From Actinomycetes bacterium (GTDB taxonomy: Bacteria > Actinomycetota > Acidimicrobiia > Acidimicrobiales > Ilumatobacteraceae): DNA of 32,174 nt. The stretch is from NCBI GenBank assembly GCA_025351965.1, contig JANXUX010000349.1, positions 1-32,174 of the forward strand, in the 5' to 3' direction. The first letter of the stretch is position 1, and every line of letters starts with the position of its first letter. Below the pieces are notes generated by a model, which worked only from the letters and a program-made list of their open reading frames with translations, did no database searches and had not been told where the DNA came from. Below, piece by piece: positions 8,128-16,690 of this stretch. Made by a program: the position numbers and the translations under genes.

Positions 8128-8639
8128 GCGTCCCAGGCCCGCTCACCGTCGTACGGCCGCGCGCGTGGCGGGGCGAACTCGCGTTTCCAGACCAGCACCT
8201 TGCGTCGGAAGTAGCAGACCTCCTTGCCGTCCTGGTTGAAACCTTTGGACTCCACCGTGACGACGCCGCGGTCGGGCTTCGACGAGGACGCCTTGACCTC
8301 GAGCACCCGGGTCTCGGCGTGGATCGTGTCGCCATGGAACGTCGGGAACTTGTGCTGCAGCGTCTCGACCTCGAGGTTCGCGATCGCCGCACCACTCACG
8401 TCGGGCACGCTCATCCCCAGCACGAGCGAGTACACGAGGTTGCCGACGACGACGTTGCGGCCCTGCACGCTCTGCTCGGCGAACCAGTCGTTGGTGTGCA
8501 ACGGATGGTGGTTCATCGTGATCATGCAGAACAGATGGTCGTCGTACTCGGTGATGGTCTTGCCGGGCCAGTGCTTGTAGATGTCGCCGACGGTGAAGTC
8601 CTCGAGGTACCGACCGAAGGGGCGCTCATGGGTGCTCAT
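8124..8639 (-). CDS. MaoC family dehydratase
   Basis: MSTHERPFGRYLEDFTVGDIYKHWPGKTITEYDDHLFCMITMNHHPLHTNDWFA...; hot-dog hydratase motif (D/H near NHHPLHTND). Confidence 0.88.
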   Translation of the reverse strand: MSTHERPFGRYLEDFTVGDIYKHWPGKTITEYDDHLFCMITMNHHPLHTNDWFAEQSVQGRNVVVGNLVYSLVLGMSVPDVSGAAIANLEVETLQHKFPTFHGDTIHAETRVLEVKASSSKPDRGVVTVESKGFNQDGKEVCYFRRKVLVWKREFAPPRARPYDGERAWDA

Positions 8640-8656
8640 CAACGCGACGCTACCGG

Positions 8657-8706
8657 CGACTGGGTGCTCACACGGCCCACTTCCGGGCCGATCGCACACC
8701 CAGTCG
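8657..8706 (-). terminator. Strong nested intergenic hairpin (possible terminator or leader structure)
   Basis: Outer arms CGACTGGGTG (8657-8666)/CACCCAGTCG (8697-8706) 10 bp perfect; inner CGGCCC (8673-8678)/GGGCCG (8685-8690) 6 bp perfect; symmetric 6x6 internal loop. Confidence 0.5.
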
Positions 8707-8726
8707 TCAGTCGTCGTCAGTCGTCA

Positions 8727-10007
8727 TCAGTGGTCGTCATCTCCGTAGTCATCTCCGTAGTCATCGACGAGGTCGCTCGGGATGTCGAACAGGTCGGGTC
8801 GGGTGCGCGCGAGTTCCCGGGATTCATCGCTCTTCGGTTTTCGCGGAGCGAACCGCTCGTGGAACTCGAGCGGGCTCTCGATCCGGTTCGTTGGATCGGC
8901 GGCCTCGTCGCGTAGGCGTTTCAGCTCGCTGCGCTTCTCGATCCGCCATGGGCCGATGCGCAGCGTGAGATACAGGAACCCGCCGAGCAGGATCGGGAAG
9001 AACAGCTGCGCGAATCGGTACGAGGCGACACCGAGAGACGCCGTCACGCGTGTGAGCCCGAAGCCGACGAGGGTCGGCACGTAGACACCCTCGACGATGC
9101 CAAGACCTCCGGGGGTGATCGGTACGACGGCCGCGATGTTGGCGAGGCCGAACGACACGATGAGCCCGTCGATGCTCAGCGACTGGCCGTACGCGCGCAG
9201 GAACACCCACAGTGCGGCGGCGTCGAGCAGCCAGTTCGCTGCCGCCCAACCAACGACCCGGCCGAGCATCGCCCGATCCGATATCAGCTCCTCGATCCGG
9301 CCGCCGATGTGGCGCACGGCGTCGCCGGTGCGGTCCTCGTCCTGGCGCAACTTGCGCGCGATCCAGCGCAGCATCCTCTCGGCGCGGACCTGGCCCTCCA
9401 TCAACCCGAACACGATCGCCGCGGCCAGACCCATGATCAGCACCCCTGCGATGGCCGCGGTGACGTACGCCTTGTTGACACCGTTGAACGGGATGGAGAT
9501 GATCAGCCCGAACCAGAAGATGAGGTTGAGCACGACGGCCGAGCCGAGGCCGGCCGTACCGAGCGCGAAGCCGGCGTCCGGACCGGGCACGCCCGAGACC
9601 GTCATCAACCGGTAGCCGAGGGCAGAGCTTGCCGCACTGCCACCGGGGACCACACTGCCGAGCGCCTTGGTGCTCATCTGGATGCGGAACAATCGAGCCG
9701 ACGAGATGAGCTTGCCGGAGTCGCCGAGTGCGGCGCGGGTCAGCAACGAGTAGGCGAACAGTGCAGTGATCTCCAGCGCCAGGCCGAGGAGCAACAGGAG
9801 CGGGTTCACCTGGCGCAACTCGCTGCCGGCCTTGCGAAATCCAGGGATCAGCGGCAGGACGAAGAGATAGACGACGGCGGCGAACGCCACCAGCTTGACC
9901 ACCGAACGGATCGGCTTACGCCCCGACTTCGTCGGATGATCGGGCGCGGTGAACAACTCCGACAGTGCGGGGACCCCCGCGTGGAGGTCACCCATGTCCT
10001 GTGCCAC
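8727..10007 (-). CDS. Lysylphosphatidylglycerol synthase TM region/UPF0104 (YbhN-like) family membrane protein
   Basis: Multiple TM segments; GSVVPGGSAASSALGYRLM, ANIAAVVPITPGGLGIVEGVYV motifs; acidic DDYGDDYGDDDH tail. Confidence 0.88.
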   Translation of the reverse strand: MAQDMGDLHAGVPALSELFTAPDHPTKSGRKPIRSVVKLVAFAAVVYLFVLPLIPGFRKAGSELRQVNPLLLLLGLALEITALFAYSLLTRAALGDSGKLISSARLFRIQMSTKALGSVVPGGSAASSALGYRLMTVSGVPGPDAGFALGTAGLGSAVVLNLIFWFGLIISIPFNGVNKAYVTAAIAGVLIMGLAAAIVFGLMEGQVRAERMLRWIARKLRQDEDRTGDAVRHIGGRIEELISDRAMLGRVVGWAAANWLLDAAALWVFLRAYGQSLSIDGLIVSFGLANIAAVVPITPGGLGIVEGVYVPTLVGFGLTRVTASLGVASYRFAQLFFPILLGGFLYLTLRIGPWRIEKRSELKRLRDEAADPTNRIESPLEFHERFAPRKPKSDESRELARTRPDLFDIPSDLVDDYGDDYGDDDH

Positions 10008-10072
10008 CCGTACTTGTTAGCACAGCGGACCTGGCACGGTCTGGGAGCCCGACCGACCCGCGTCGCCCATGC

Positions 10073-11146
10073 TCAGGCCGGGAATGCCTCGATCAGCCGC
10101 GTCAACTTGGGCAACAACGGAGCCCGCACGTCGGCCGGAATCTTGCCGAGGTGGACGATCACCAGGTCGCGTTCGGGCAGGACGATGACGTACTGGCCCT
10201 CATAGCCATGGGCCGCGAGGCTGCCGGGTTGGTCGCGCCAGATCCACCAGTGCGCGCCGTAGCCGAAGTGCGGCGGGTCCGGGTCCACCGCGACCTCGGT
10301 GCGGGCGTAGTCGGCCCAGCCGGTCGGGAGCAGACGTGTGCCGTCCCAGACTCCGTCGCGCAGGTACAGCGTGGCGAACCGGGCGAAGTCGCGGGCAGTG
10401 GCATACACGTACGACGAGCCGACGAACGTGCCGACATCGTCGAACTTCGGCTCAGCGCTCTGCATCCCGAGCGGGCCGAACAGCCGCGTGTTCAGGAACT
10501 CGCGCATCGCCGTCTGGGCGTCGGCGAGTGCATCGGCGTCGGCGAGTGCGTCGGCGTCGGCACGATGTCGATCGATCCACGCACGCGACGCTGCCCGGCT
10601 GAGGATGTTCGTCGTGCCCGACGAGTAGCTCCACACCGCTCCGGGCGCATGCAACAGCTGCTGGGTCGCCGCGTACCGGGCATGGTCGGACCGGCCGGCA
10701 CCGAACAGCATCTCCAGGCAGTGCGACACCGAGTCGTCGACGTAGTCCTCGACGAACTCGAGCCCAGACTTCATCGCGAGGAGGTCGCGCATGGTGATCG
10801 CAGCCTTGTCGGTGCCCGCGAACTCGGGTGCGTCGACCGGTGCATCGATGTCGATCCGGCCGTCGAGGACCAGCATCCCGATGATCGCCTGGGTCATACT
10901 CTTGGCCACACTCCACGAGATCAGCGTGGTGTCACGATCGGTGTCGGGTCCGTACTGTTCGGCGACGATCGCGCCATGGTGCACCACAAGCGTGGCCAGT
11001 GACACGCCCTGTTCCGGCGGCGTCTCGCGGATCTCACGGAGCGCCTGGGCCACAGCGTCGTGGTCGACGTCGGCACCGAGCGCTGCTTCGGGCCACTCCT
11101 CGGTCGGCCAGGGAACACCGCTCGGCTGCTGGGGAAAGGGGATCAT
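10073..11146 (-). CDS. Serine hydrolase (class C beta-lactamase-like)
   Basis: SWSVAKSMTQAIIGMLV (SxxK), YSSGTTN (Y-x-S/N), HGYEGQYVIVLPERDLVIV. Confidence 0.9.
   Translation of the reverse strand: MIPFPQQPSGVPWPTEEWPEAALGADVDHDAVAQALREIRETPPEQGVSLATLVVHHGAIVAEQYGPDTDRDTTLISWSVAKSMTQAIIGMLVLDGRIDIDAPVDAPEFAGTDKAAITMRDLLAMKSGLEFVEDYVDDSVSHCLEMLFGAGRSDHARYAATQQLLHAPGAVWSYSSGTTNILSRAASRAWIDRHRADADALADADALADAQTAMREFLNTRLFGPLGMQSAEPKFDDVGTFVGSSYVYATARDFARFATLYLRDGVWDGTRLLPTGWADYARTEVAVDPDPPHFGYGAHWWIWRDQPGSLAAHGYEGQYVIVLPERDLVIVHLGKIPADVRAPLLPKLTRLIEAFPA
10520..10563. repeat. Short 18-bp in-frame tandem repeat inside the serine hydrolase gene
   Basis: GTCGGCGAGTGC(A/G)TCGGC x about 2.4; encodes ADADALADADALADA. 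Confidence 0.8.
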
Positions 11147-11216
11147 CGTCCGACGGTAGCCGACTGTACGGGTGCTGGTCATCCTGCCAAGCTGGCGCGA
11201 TGATCGAGGTACGAAC

Positions 11217-12014
11217 GTGACGGCGACCGACGGCTGGTTGGATTCGGTGCAGGCCTGGGTGGGCGTGTTCGACGAGGTCGCACCACAGTTGCTCGAAGGC
11301 CTCTACGTCGTTGGTTCGGCGGCGCTGAAGGACTGGCAGCCGGGATCGAGTGACATCGACATCGTGGCCGTCACCACCGAACCTGCCGACGAGGAGATGT
11401 CGGGCACGCTGCGAACCGCACACGCCGTGTTCACCGAACGCCACCCCGGAGTCACGGTCGACGGCCCGTTCATGGCGTGGGGCGACCTCATCGGCGCGCC
11501 CCAGGGAGTGACCCGGCCCTGGACCCTCGACGGAGTGTTCCGCCACGACGCCGAATGCTTCGAGATCAACCCCGTCACCTGGTACACCCTCGCCGAGTAC
11601 GGCATTCGTGTCCGTGGGCCGAAGCTCTCCGAGATCCCCATCCCGGTCGATCCCGTCGATCGGGTGCGTTTCGTGGTCGACAACGCGCTCTCGTACTGGA
11701 CGAGTGTGCACGCCGAGCTGCGCGGTGCGCTCGGCGAACTCGGGGCTCAGGACACGCTGCCCAGCTCGGTGCCCGTCTGGTGCCTGCTCGGAGCATGCCG
11801 GATGCTGTACAGCGCCGCCACCGCCGATGTCGCGTCGAAATCGGGGGCCGGTCGCTGGGCAGCGCAGACGATCGACGAGCCGAACCGTGCGATCTGCACC
11901 GACGTCGTCGCACTGCGCAACCGAGCCGAGGAGCCGGTCAGCCGTGACGTCTTGGCAGCGACCGAGCAGGCGATGGCCGACGTGCTGCGTCGCATCCGCC
12001 GCTTCGCCGACTGA
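11217..12014 (+). CDS. Nucleotidyltransferase with AadA-like C-terminal (DUF4111-type) domain
   Basis: GTG at 11217; YVVGSAALKDWQPGSSDIDIVAV (GS-x-DxD) and C-terminal PVWCLLGACRMLYSAATADVASKSGAGRWA. Confidence 0.8.
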   Translation: MTATDGWLDSVQAWVGVFDEVAPQLLEGLYVVGSAALKDWQPGSSDIDIVAVTTEPADEEMSGTLRTAHAVFTERHPGVTVDGPFMAWGDLIGAPQGVTRPWTLDGVFRHDAECFEINPVTWYTLAEYGIRVRGPKLSEIPIPVDPVDRVRFVVDNALSYWTSVHAELRGALGELGAQDTLPSSVPVWCLLGACRMLYSAATADVASKSGAGRWAAQTIDEPNRAICTDVVALRNRAEEPVSRDVLAATEQAMADVLRRIRRFAD

Positions 12015-12021
12015 CCCCGTC

Positions 12022-12150
12022 CTCGAGCCCCGGCGGGAGCCGCCGTCCTCGATCCCCCGTGCTCGAGCCCCCGGCGGGACGATTCGCGCCCTCAGGGGCG
12101 ACACGTCCCGCAGGGCGGGACCACAGCGACCCGAGGGCGCGAAACGTCCC
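12022..12150. repeat. Intergenic structured repeat region between convergent genes
   Basis: 18-bp inverted repeat with one mismatch (12076-12093/12133-12150), inner hairpin GTCCCGC-AGG-GCGGGAC (12105-12121), plus direct repeat CTCGAGCCCC(C)GGCGGGA at 12022 and 12062. Confidence 0.75.
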
Positions 12151-12253
12151 AAGCCGAGCACGATGACCTGCCAGGAGCACGCCCGTCGCCGGCCTCGAGC
12201 CACCCGGTGGCGAACGGTTCCGGCGGCACCCACACCCACACCCGCGCTCGCGC

Positions 12254-12886
12254 TCACGTCCCCTGCAGGCCCTGATCCAGATCGATCCACTTGTGCGGGG
12301 TCGACGGCGCCGGGGCCGTGGCGAGGGCGAGCACGTCGTCGACGGTCGTGCCGCGCTGGGCGAGCGCGGCGTGATCGGCGCGCACGAATCCCGCCTCGAC
12401 GGCCGTGTCGAACATCTGGATCAACGGGGCGTAGAAGCCGTCGACATCGAACAACACGACCGGCTTGCGGATGAATCCGAGCTGGTTCCAGGTGAGCACC
12501 TCGAGCAGTTCCTCGAACGTGCCGAACCCGCCGGCGAGCGCGATGAACCCGTCGGCCAGCTCTGCCATGCGCGCCTTGCGGGTGTGCATCGAGTCCGCCA
12601 CCTCGAGCGAGCTCAGGCCCGGGTGGGCCAGCTCGGCGCGCACCAGGCTCTGCGGAATGATGCCGGCGACGTGCCCCCCGCCGGCCAGCACTGCGTCCGC
12701 CACGGCGCCCATCAGACCCAGGCGACCGCCGCTGTAGACGAGACCGATCCTGCGCTCGGCCATCTCGGCGCCGAGCGCCGTTGCCGCCGCAACGTAGGAC
12801 GGCGACGACCCGACGTTGGTCCCGCAATAGACGCAGAGGCTGGTCGCCGGAATGGATGCGGCGGCGGACGAGAGCGAGTCGGACAT
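12254..12886 (-). CDS. LOG family protein (TIGR00730-type Rossmann fold; cytokinin riboside 5'-monophosphate phosphoribohydrolase-like)
   Basis: CVYCGTNVGSSPSYVAAA, LVYSGGRLGLMG, ALAGGFGTFEELLEVLTWNQLG. Confidence 0.92.
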   Translation of the reverse strand: MSDSLSSAAASIPATSLCVYCGTNVGSSPSYVAAATALGAEMAERRIGLVYSGGRLGLMGAVADAVLAGGGHVAGIIPQSLVRAELAHPGLSSLEVADSMHTRKARMAELADGFIALAGGFGTFEELLEVLTWNQLGFIRKPVVLFDVDGFYAPLIQMFDTAVEAGFVRADHAALAQRGTTVDDVLALATAPAPSTPHKWIDLDQGLQGT

Positions 12887-12989
12887 GGTGCGAGTCTCGC
12901 AGCAGCTCTCCGTGCGCCGGGGTCAATTCCGCTCCTCGTGTTCGAGCTGGATTCCGGGCCGTCGGCTACCGCTCGGTAACATTGCGACC

Positions 12990-14621
12990 ATGACCGTGCC
13001 GGATCTGCAAGCAGCCACAGAAGTCATCGAGCTCGCCGAGGGCGTCGTCGGCAAGGCCGTTCGACATCTCGCAGCTACAGGTGGTCCCGACGTGCATCAG
13101 GTCGTGGCGTACGACATCGCCCATGCTGCTTCGGCTGCGGCGACTGCGCGGTCTCTGCTCGACTACGGCGCGAAGGGTGAGCTCGAGGGCCTGATCGCAT
13201 GCGCCTACGCCGCCGACATGGTCCACGATGTCATCACCCGTCTTGCCGGCCGGGAGAGCATGTGGGGCGTCGATGCGGCGCCGATGCGCGCCGCCCATGC
13301 GTTCTTGGAGACCTACCGGGCGCCCGAATTCCTTGCCTCCCTGGCCCGCACCGCCGGCCCTCGGCATCTGGCCGACGATTACGAGATGGTGCAGGACACG
13401 TTCCGCGCATTCGCCGACAAGGTGATCGCACCCCGTGCCGAGCACGTGCACCGCCACAACGCCGATGTGCCCGAGGAGATCATCAGTGGTCTGGCCGAGA
13501 TGGGCGCATTCGGGCTGAGCGTGCCGGCCGAGTACGGCGGTTTCAGTGAGGGTGGCGACGGCGAGTACATGGCGATGGTGGTCGCCACCGAGGAGCTGTC
13601 CCGTGGCTCGCTGGGCATCGGCGGCTCGCTGATCACTCGGCCCGAGATCCTCACCCGGGCCCTCGTCAAGGGCGGCACCGAGGCCCAGAAGCAGGCGTGG
13701 CTGCCCAAGCTCGCGACCGCCGAGGTCATGGTTGCGGTCGCAGTGACCGAGCCCGACTTCGGCAGCGATGTCGCCGGTGTCAAGGTGACAGCCGTCAGCG
13801 CCGAGGGCCCGAACGGCGAGCCCGGCTACGTGATCAACGGGGTCAAGACCTGGTGCACGTTCGCCGGCCGAGCCGACGTGTTGATGCTGCTCGCGCGCAC
13901 CGACCCGGACTACAGCAAGACCCATCGCGGGTTGAGCGTGTTCATCGTCCCCAAGCCGCAGGGCGACGCGCACGGCTTCGAGTTCACCCAGGACCCGCGC
14001 CCCGACGGCACGGCCGGCCGGACGGTGACGGGGAAGATGGAGGGTCGCCCGATCGACACCATCGGCTACCGGGGCATGCACAGCTACGAGATCGCGCTGG
14101 AGAACTGGTGGGTGCCCGCCGAGAACCTCATCGGCGAGGAGGCCGGCAAGGGCAAGGGTTTCTACTATCAGATGGAGGGCTTCGAGAACGGCAGACTGCA
14201 GACGGCTGCGCGTGCCGTCGGCGTGATGCAAGCGTCGTACGAAGCCGCCCTCGACTACGCCGACAACCGCAAGGCCTTCGGCCACAACATCGTCGAGTAC
14301 CAGCTGACCCAGGCCAAGCTCGGGCGGATGGCGGTGCTGATCCAGGCCGGCCGCCAGTTCGGCTATCACGTCGCCACGCTGATGGGCAAGGGCGAGGGCA
14401 CGATCGAGGCCAGTATGGTCAAGGCCTACGTCTGCAAGGCTGCCGAGTGGGTCAGCCGCGAGGCGATGCAGATCCACGGCGGATTCGGCTATGCCGAGGA
14501 GTATTCCGTCAGCCGCCTGTTCGTCGACGCACGTGTGCTCAGCATCTTCGAGGGTGCCGACGAGACGCTGTGCCTGAAGGTGATCGCCCGCCGCCTGATC
14601 GAGGCCAGCAACGCCGGCTGA
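12990..14621 (+). CDS. Acyl-CoA dehydrogenase with N-terminal extension, resembling (2S)-methylsuccinyl-CoA dehydrogenase
   Basis: ATG 12990; about 130-residue N-terminal extension then ACAD core: AVTEPDFGSDVAGVKVTA, IDTIGYRGMHSYEIALENWWVPAENLIGEEAGKGKGFYYQMEGFENGRLQTAARAVGVMQ, QIHGGFGYAEEYSVSRLFVDARVLSIFEGADETL. Confidence 0.88.
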   Translation: MTVPDLQAATEVIELAEGVVGKAVRHLAATGGPDVHQVVAYDIAHAASAAATARSLLDYGAKGELEGLIACAYAADMVHDVITRLAGRESMWGVDAAPMRAAHAFLETYRAPEFLASLARTAGPRHLADDYEMVQDTFRAFADKVIAPRAEHVHRHNADVPEEIISGLAEMGAFGLSVPAEYGGFSEGGDGEYMAMVVATEELSRGSLGIGGSLITRPEILTRALVKGGTEAQKQAWLPKLATAEVMVAVAVTEPDFGSDVAGVKVTAVSAEGPNGEPGYVINGVKTWCTFAGRADVLMLLARTDPDYSKTHRGLSVFIVPKPQGDAHGFEFTQDPRPDGTAGRTVTGKMEGRPIDTIGYRGMHSYEIALENWWVPAENLIGEEAGKGKGFYYQMEGFENGRLQTAARAVGVMQASYEAALDYADNRKAFGHNIVEYQLTQAKLGRMAVLIQAGRQFGYHVATLMGKGEGTIEASMVKAYVCKAAEWVSREAMQIHGGFGYAEEYSVSRLFVDARVLSIFEGADETLCLKVIARRLIEASNAG

Positions 14622-14634
14622 GGTTCACGCCCCC

Positions 14635-14679
14635 GACAGTTCAGGCCTCGACAGTTCAGACCTCGACAGTTCAGGCCTC
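14635..14679. repeat. 15-bp tandem repeat x3 between convergent genes
   Basis: GACAGTTCAGGCCTC / GACAGTTCAGACCTC / GACAGTTCAGGCCTC. Confidence 0.9.
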
Positions 14680-15195
14680 GGGGTACTCGGTGGGGCAAGG
14701 CTCGTCGGGGCACGGTCCAGCGTCACCGGGGCACGCGCCGGGTGCTCCGCCGATGTGGCCGAGCACGGTCGTGGCGATGTCGGCGAGCGCGTCGAGTTGC
14801 TCGGTCGAGAGCGCGTCGATGAACCACCGTCGCACGTGATCGACGTGGATCGGCGCCGCAGCCTCGATCACAGCCCGCCCCTCGGCCGTCAGCGTGATGT
14901 GTGCCTGCCGGGACTTCTCGCACGAGTCGCGCACCACGAGCCCACGAGCCTCCATACGCGTGATCTGATGGAACAGTCGGCTCTTCTCCCACTGCGTCGC
15001 GTTGGCGAGCTCGACGGCACGCAGCCGACCCTCGGCTGCCTCGGACAGATGCACCAGCACCTCGTAGTCGGCCTCGGACAGACCCGAATCGCGCTGCACC
15101 TGTTGGGCGACCCGACGCCGCACCTGGGCCTGCATGACCATGAACCCGCGCCAGGCGCGTGACTCACGTGCATCGAGCCAGATCGGTTCCGTCAT
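14671..15195 (-). CDS. MarR family transcriptional regulator
   Basis: SEADYEVLVHLSEAAEGRLRAVELANATQWEKSRLFHQITRMEARGLVVRDSCEKSRQAHITLTAEGRAVIEAAAP. Confidence 0.92.
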   Translation of the reverse strand: MTEPIWLDARESRAWRGFMVMQAQVRRRVAQQVQRDSGLSEADYEVLVHLSEAAEGRLRAVELANATQWEKSRLFHQITRMEARGLVVRDSCEKSRQAHITLTAEGRAVIEAAAPIHVDHVRRWFIDALSTEQLDALADIATTVLGHIGGAPGACPGDAGPCPDEPCPTEYPEA

Positions 15196-15224
15196 CCGTT
15201 CACCTTACATTCATTTCCTTGTGG

Positions 15225-15268
15225 GTTGACATATCAACTCATGCTGCTATTGTAGTTGACACATCAAC
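15225..15268. promoter_or_regulatory. Pair of palindromic operator-like sites (probable MarR boxes) overlapping a -35/-10 promoter
   Basis: GTTGACATATCAAC (15225-15238) and GTTGACACATCAAC (15255-15268); TTGACA (15226-15231), 16-bp spacer, TATTGT (15248-15253). Confidence 0.75.
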
Positions 15269-15310
15269 CGATCGCCTCCGATCGGCCCACGAACAGCAAA
15301 GAGGGACGTC

Positions 15311-15877
15311 ATGAGCGACACCACCACTGCGACCACCATCCCCGGATACATCGCCGGCACCTGGACCATCGACGCCGTCCACAGCGAGGTCGGCTTCTCC
15401 ATCCGTCACATGATGGTCAGCAAGGTCCGCGGCAAGTTCACCCAGTTCGCCGGTGAGCTCGTGACCGGCGCGAGCCCGCTCGAGTCCTCGGTCAGCGCGA
15501 CCATCGAGCTCAGCTCGATCGACACCGGCAACACCGACCGAGACAACCACGTCCGCTCGGCCGACTTCTTCAATGTCGAGAGCCACACCCAGATGACCTA
15601 CACGTCCACCGGCGTACGCGCCAGCGGCAGCGACTTCATCCTCGACGGAGAGTTGACCCTCAAGGGCGTCACCAAGTCCGTCCCGCTGACCCTCGAGCTC
15701 GGCGGCTTCGGCCCGGACGCATACGGTGGCACCCGCGCCGGGTTCACTGCGACGGGTGAGATTTCACGCAGCGACTTCGGCGTGGACTTCAACGCTGCGC
15801 TCGAGGCCGGCGGCGTCATCCTGGGTGACAAGGTCACCATCAGCATGGAGATCGAAGCCGTCCTCAACGCCGGCTGA
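15311..15877 (+). CDS. YceI family protein
   Basis: GTWTIDAVHSEVGFSIRHMMVSKVRGKFTQFAGEL...SIDTGNTDRDNHVRSADFFNVESHTQMTY. Confidence 0.95.
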   Translation: MSDTTTATTIPGYIAGTWTIDAVHSEVGFSIRHMMVSKVRGKFTQFAGELVTGASPLESSVSATIELSSIDTGNTDRDNHVRSADFFNVESHTQMTYTSTGVRASGSDFILDGELTLKGVTKSVPLTLELGGFGPDAYGGTRAGFTATGEISRSDFGVDFNAALEAGGVILGDKVTISMEIEAVLNAG

Positions 15878-15905
15878 TCACCAGCCACATCCGTCTGGAC
15901 CCGAT

Positions 15906-15952
15906 CACTGGGGACAATTTCGCTGGACAGTCCAGCGGAATCGTCCCCAGTG
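15906..15952. terminator. Long hairpin between convergent genes, probable bidirectional terminator or structured element
   Basis: CACTGGGGACAATTTCGCTGGAC / GTCCAGCGGAATCGTCCCCAGTG: 23-bp arms with 2 mismatches. Confidence 0.65.
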
Positions 15953-15985
15953 GCGCGCCCGGGCCGATGCGCGTCGCGACTGCGG

Positions 15986-16690
15986 TCAGCGGCGCAGCAG
16001 GTCGTGCAGGGTGCGGATCCGGCGGAGATCGGCGGCGTCGGCGTGGTCGTCATACGGGTCGAGCAGAACCGGGTAGAGGCCGGCAGCAGCGGCGCCGCCG
16101 ACGTCCATCGTGACCGAATCGCCGATGAACGCGATCCGGCTGCAGTCGATCCCGTCGAACACCGGGAGCGCGAAGTCGAAGATCGCCGGGTCGGGCTTGG
16201 CGACGCCGACGAGATGACTGTCGACGATGACCCGCATCGCCGTCAGCGGCCCCGAGCCGAGCTGACAGACGCCGGAGCGGGCGAGGACGTCCTCGATCTG
16301 CCCGCTCGCGTTCGAGACCACACCCATCGGCACGCCGGCGGCCTCCAGCAACCGCAACGCTTCGATCGCCTCGGGGATCGGCCAGCGCCAGGTGTACGCA
16401 TTGCGGGTGATCTCGAGCACGTTCGCTGCGTACTCCACGTCTGCGGCGGGGACGCCGATCGAGGTGCAGTAGGCGGCGTTGTATTCGCCCCAGAAGGTCT
16501 CGCCGCTGCCTGCCCACGACTTCACGGCCATGCCGCGGTAGTGGGCGCGGATGTGGTCCTCGACCGAGGTGCTGCCGCCGTAGGGCGCGAGCAGCGGAGC
16601 CAGCACCGTGGGATCGGGCAGCACGAGGATGCCGCCCGCGTCGAAGATGATCGCGTCGAAGTCATCGTGGGCGAGCGCGGTACCAGTCAC
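15986..16690 (-). CDS. HAD family hydrolase
   Basis: GTG 16690; DAIIFDAGGILVLPDP, PMGVVSNASG, VAKPDPAIFDFALPVF, IAFIGDSVTMDVGGAAAAGLYPVLLDPY. Confidence 0.92.
   Translation of the reverse strand: MTGTALAHDDFDAIIFDAGGILVLPDPTVLAPLLAPYGGSTSVEDHIRAHYRGMAVKSWAGSGETFWGEYNAAYCTSIGVPAADVEYAANVLEITRNAYTWRWPIPEAIEALRLLEAAGVPMGVVSNASGQIEDVLARSGVCQLGSGPLTAMRVIVDSHLVGVAKPDPAIFDFALPVFDGIDCSRIAFIGDSVTMDVGGAAAAGLYPVLLDPYDDHADAADLRRIRTLHDLLRR

Noticed and set aside
11034-12926. 630-aa minus-strand ORF
   Set aside because: Overlaps the LOG gene in another frame and the nucleotidyltransferase antisense; Arg/Gly-rich with no domain.
12966-14477. 503-aa minus-strand ORF antisense to the ACAD
   Set aside because: High-GC shadow ORF; low-complexity His/Asp/Leu/Gly-rich translation with no recognisable domain, opposite a clearly conserved gene.
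14635-14679. CRISPR-like repeats
   Set aside because: Three contiguous 15-bp units with no spacers; a simple tandem repeat.
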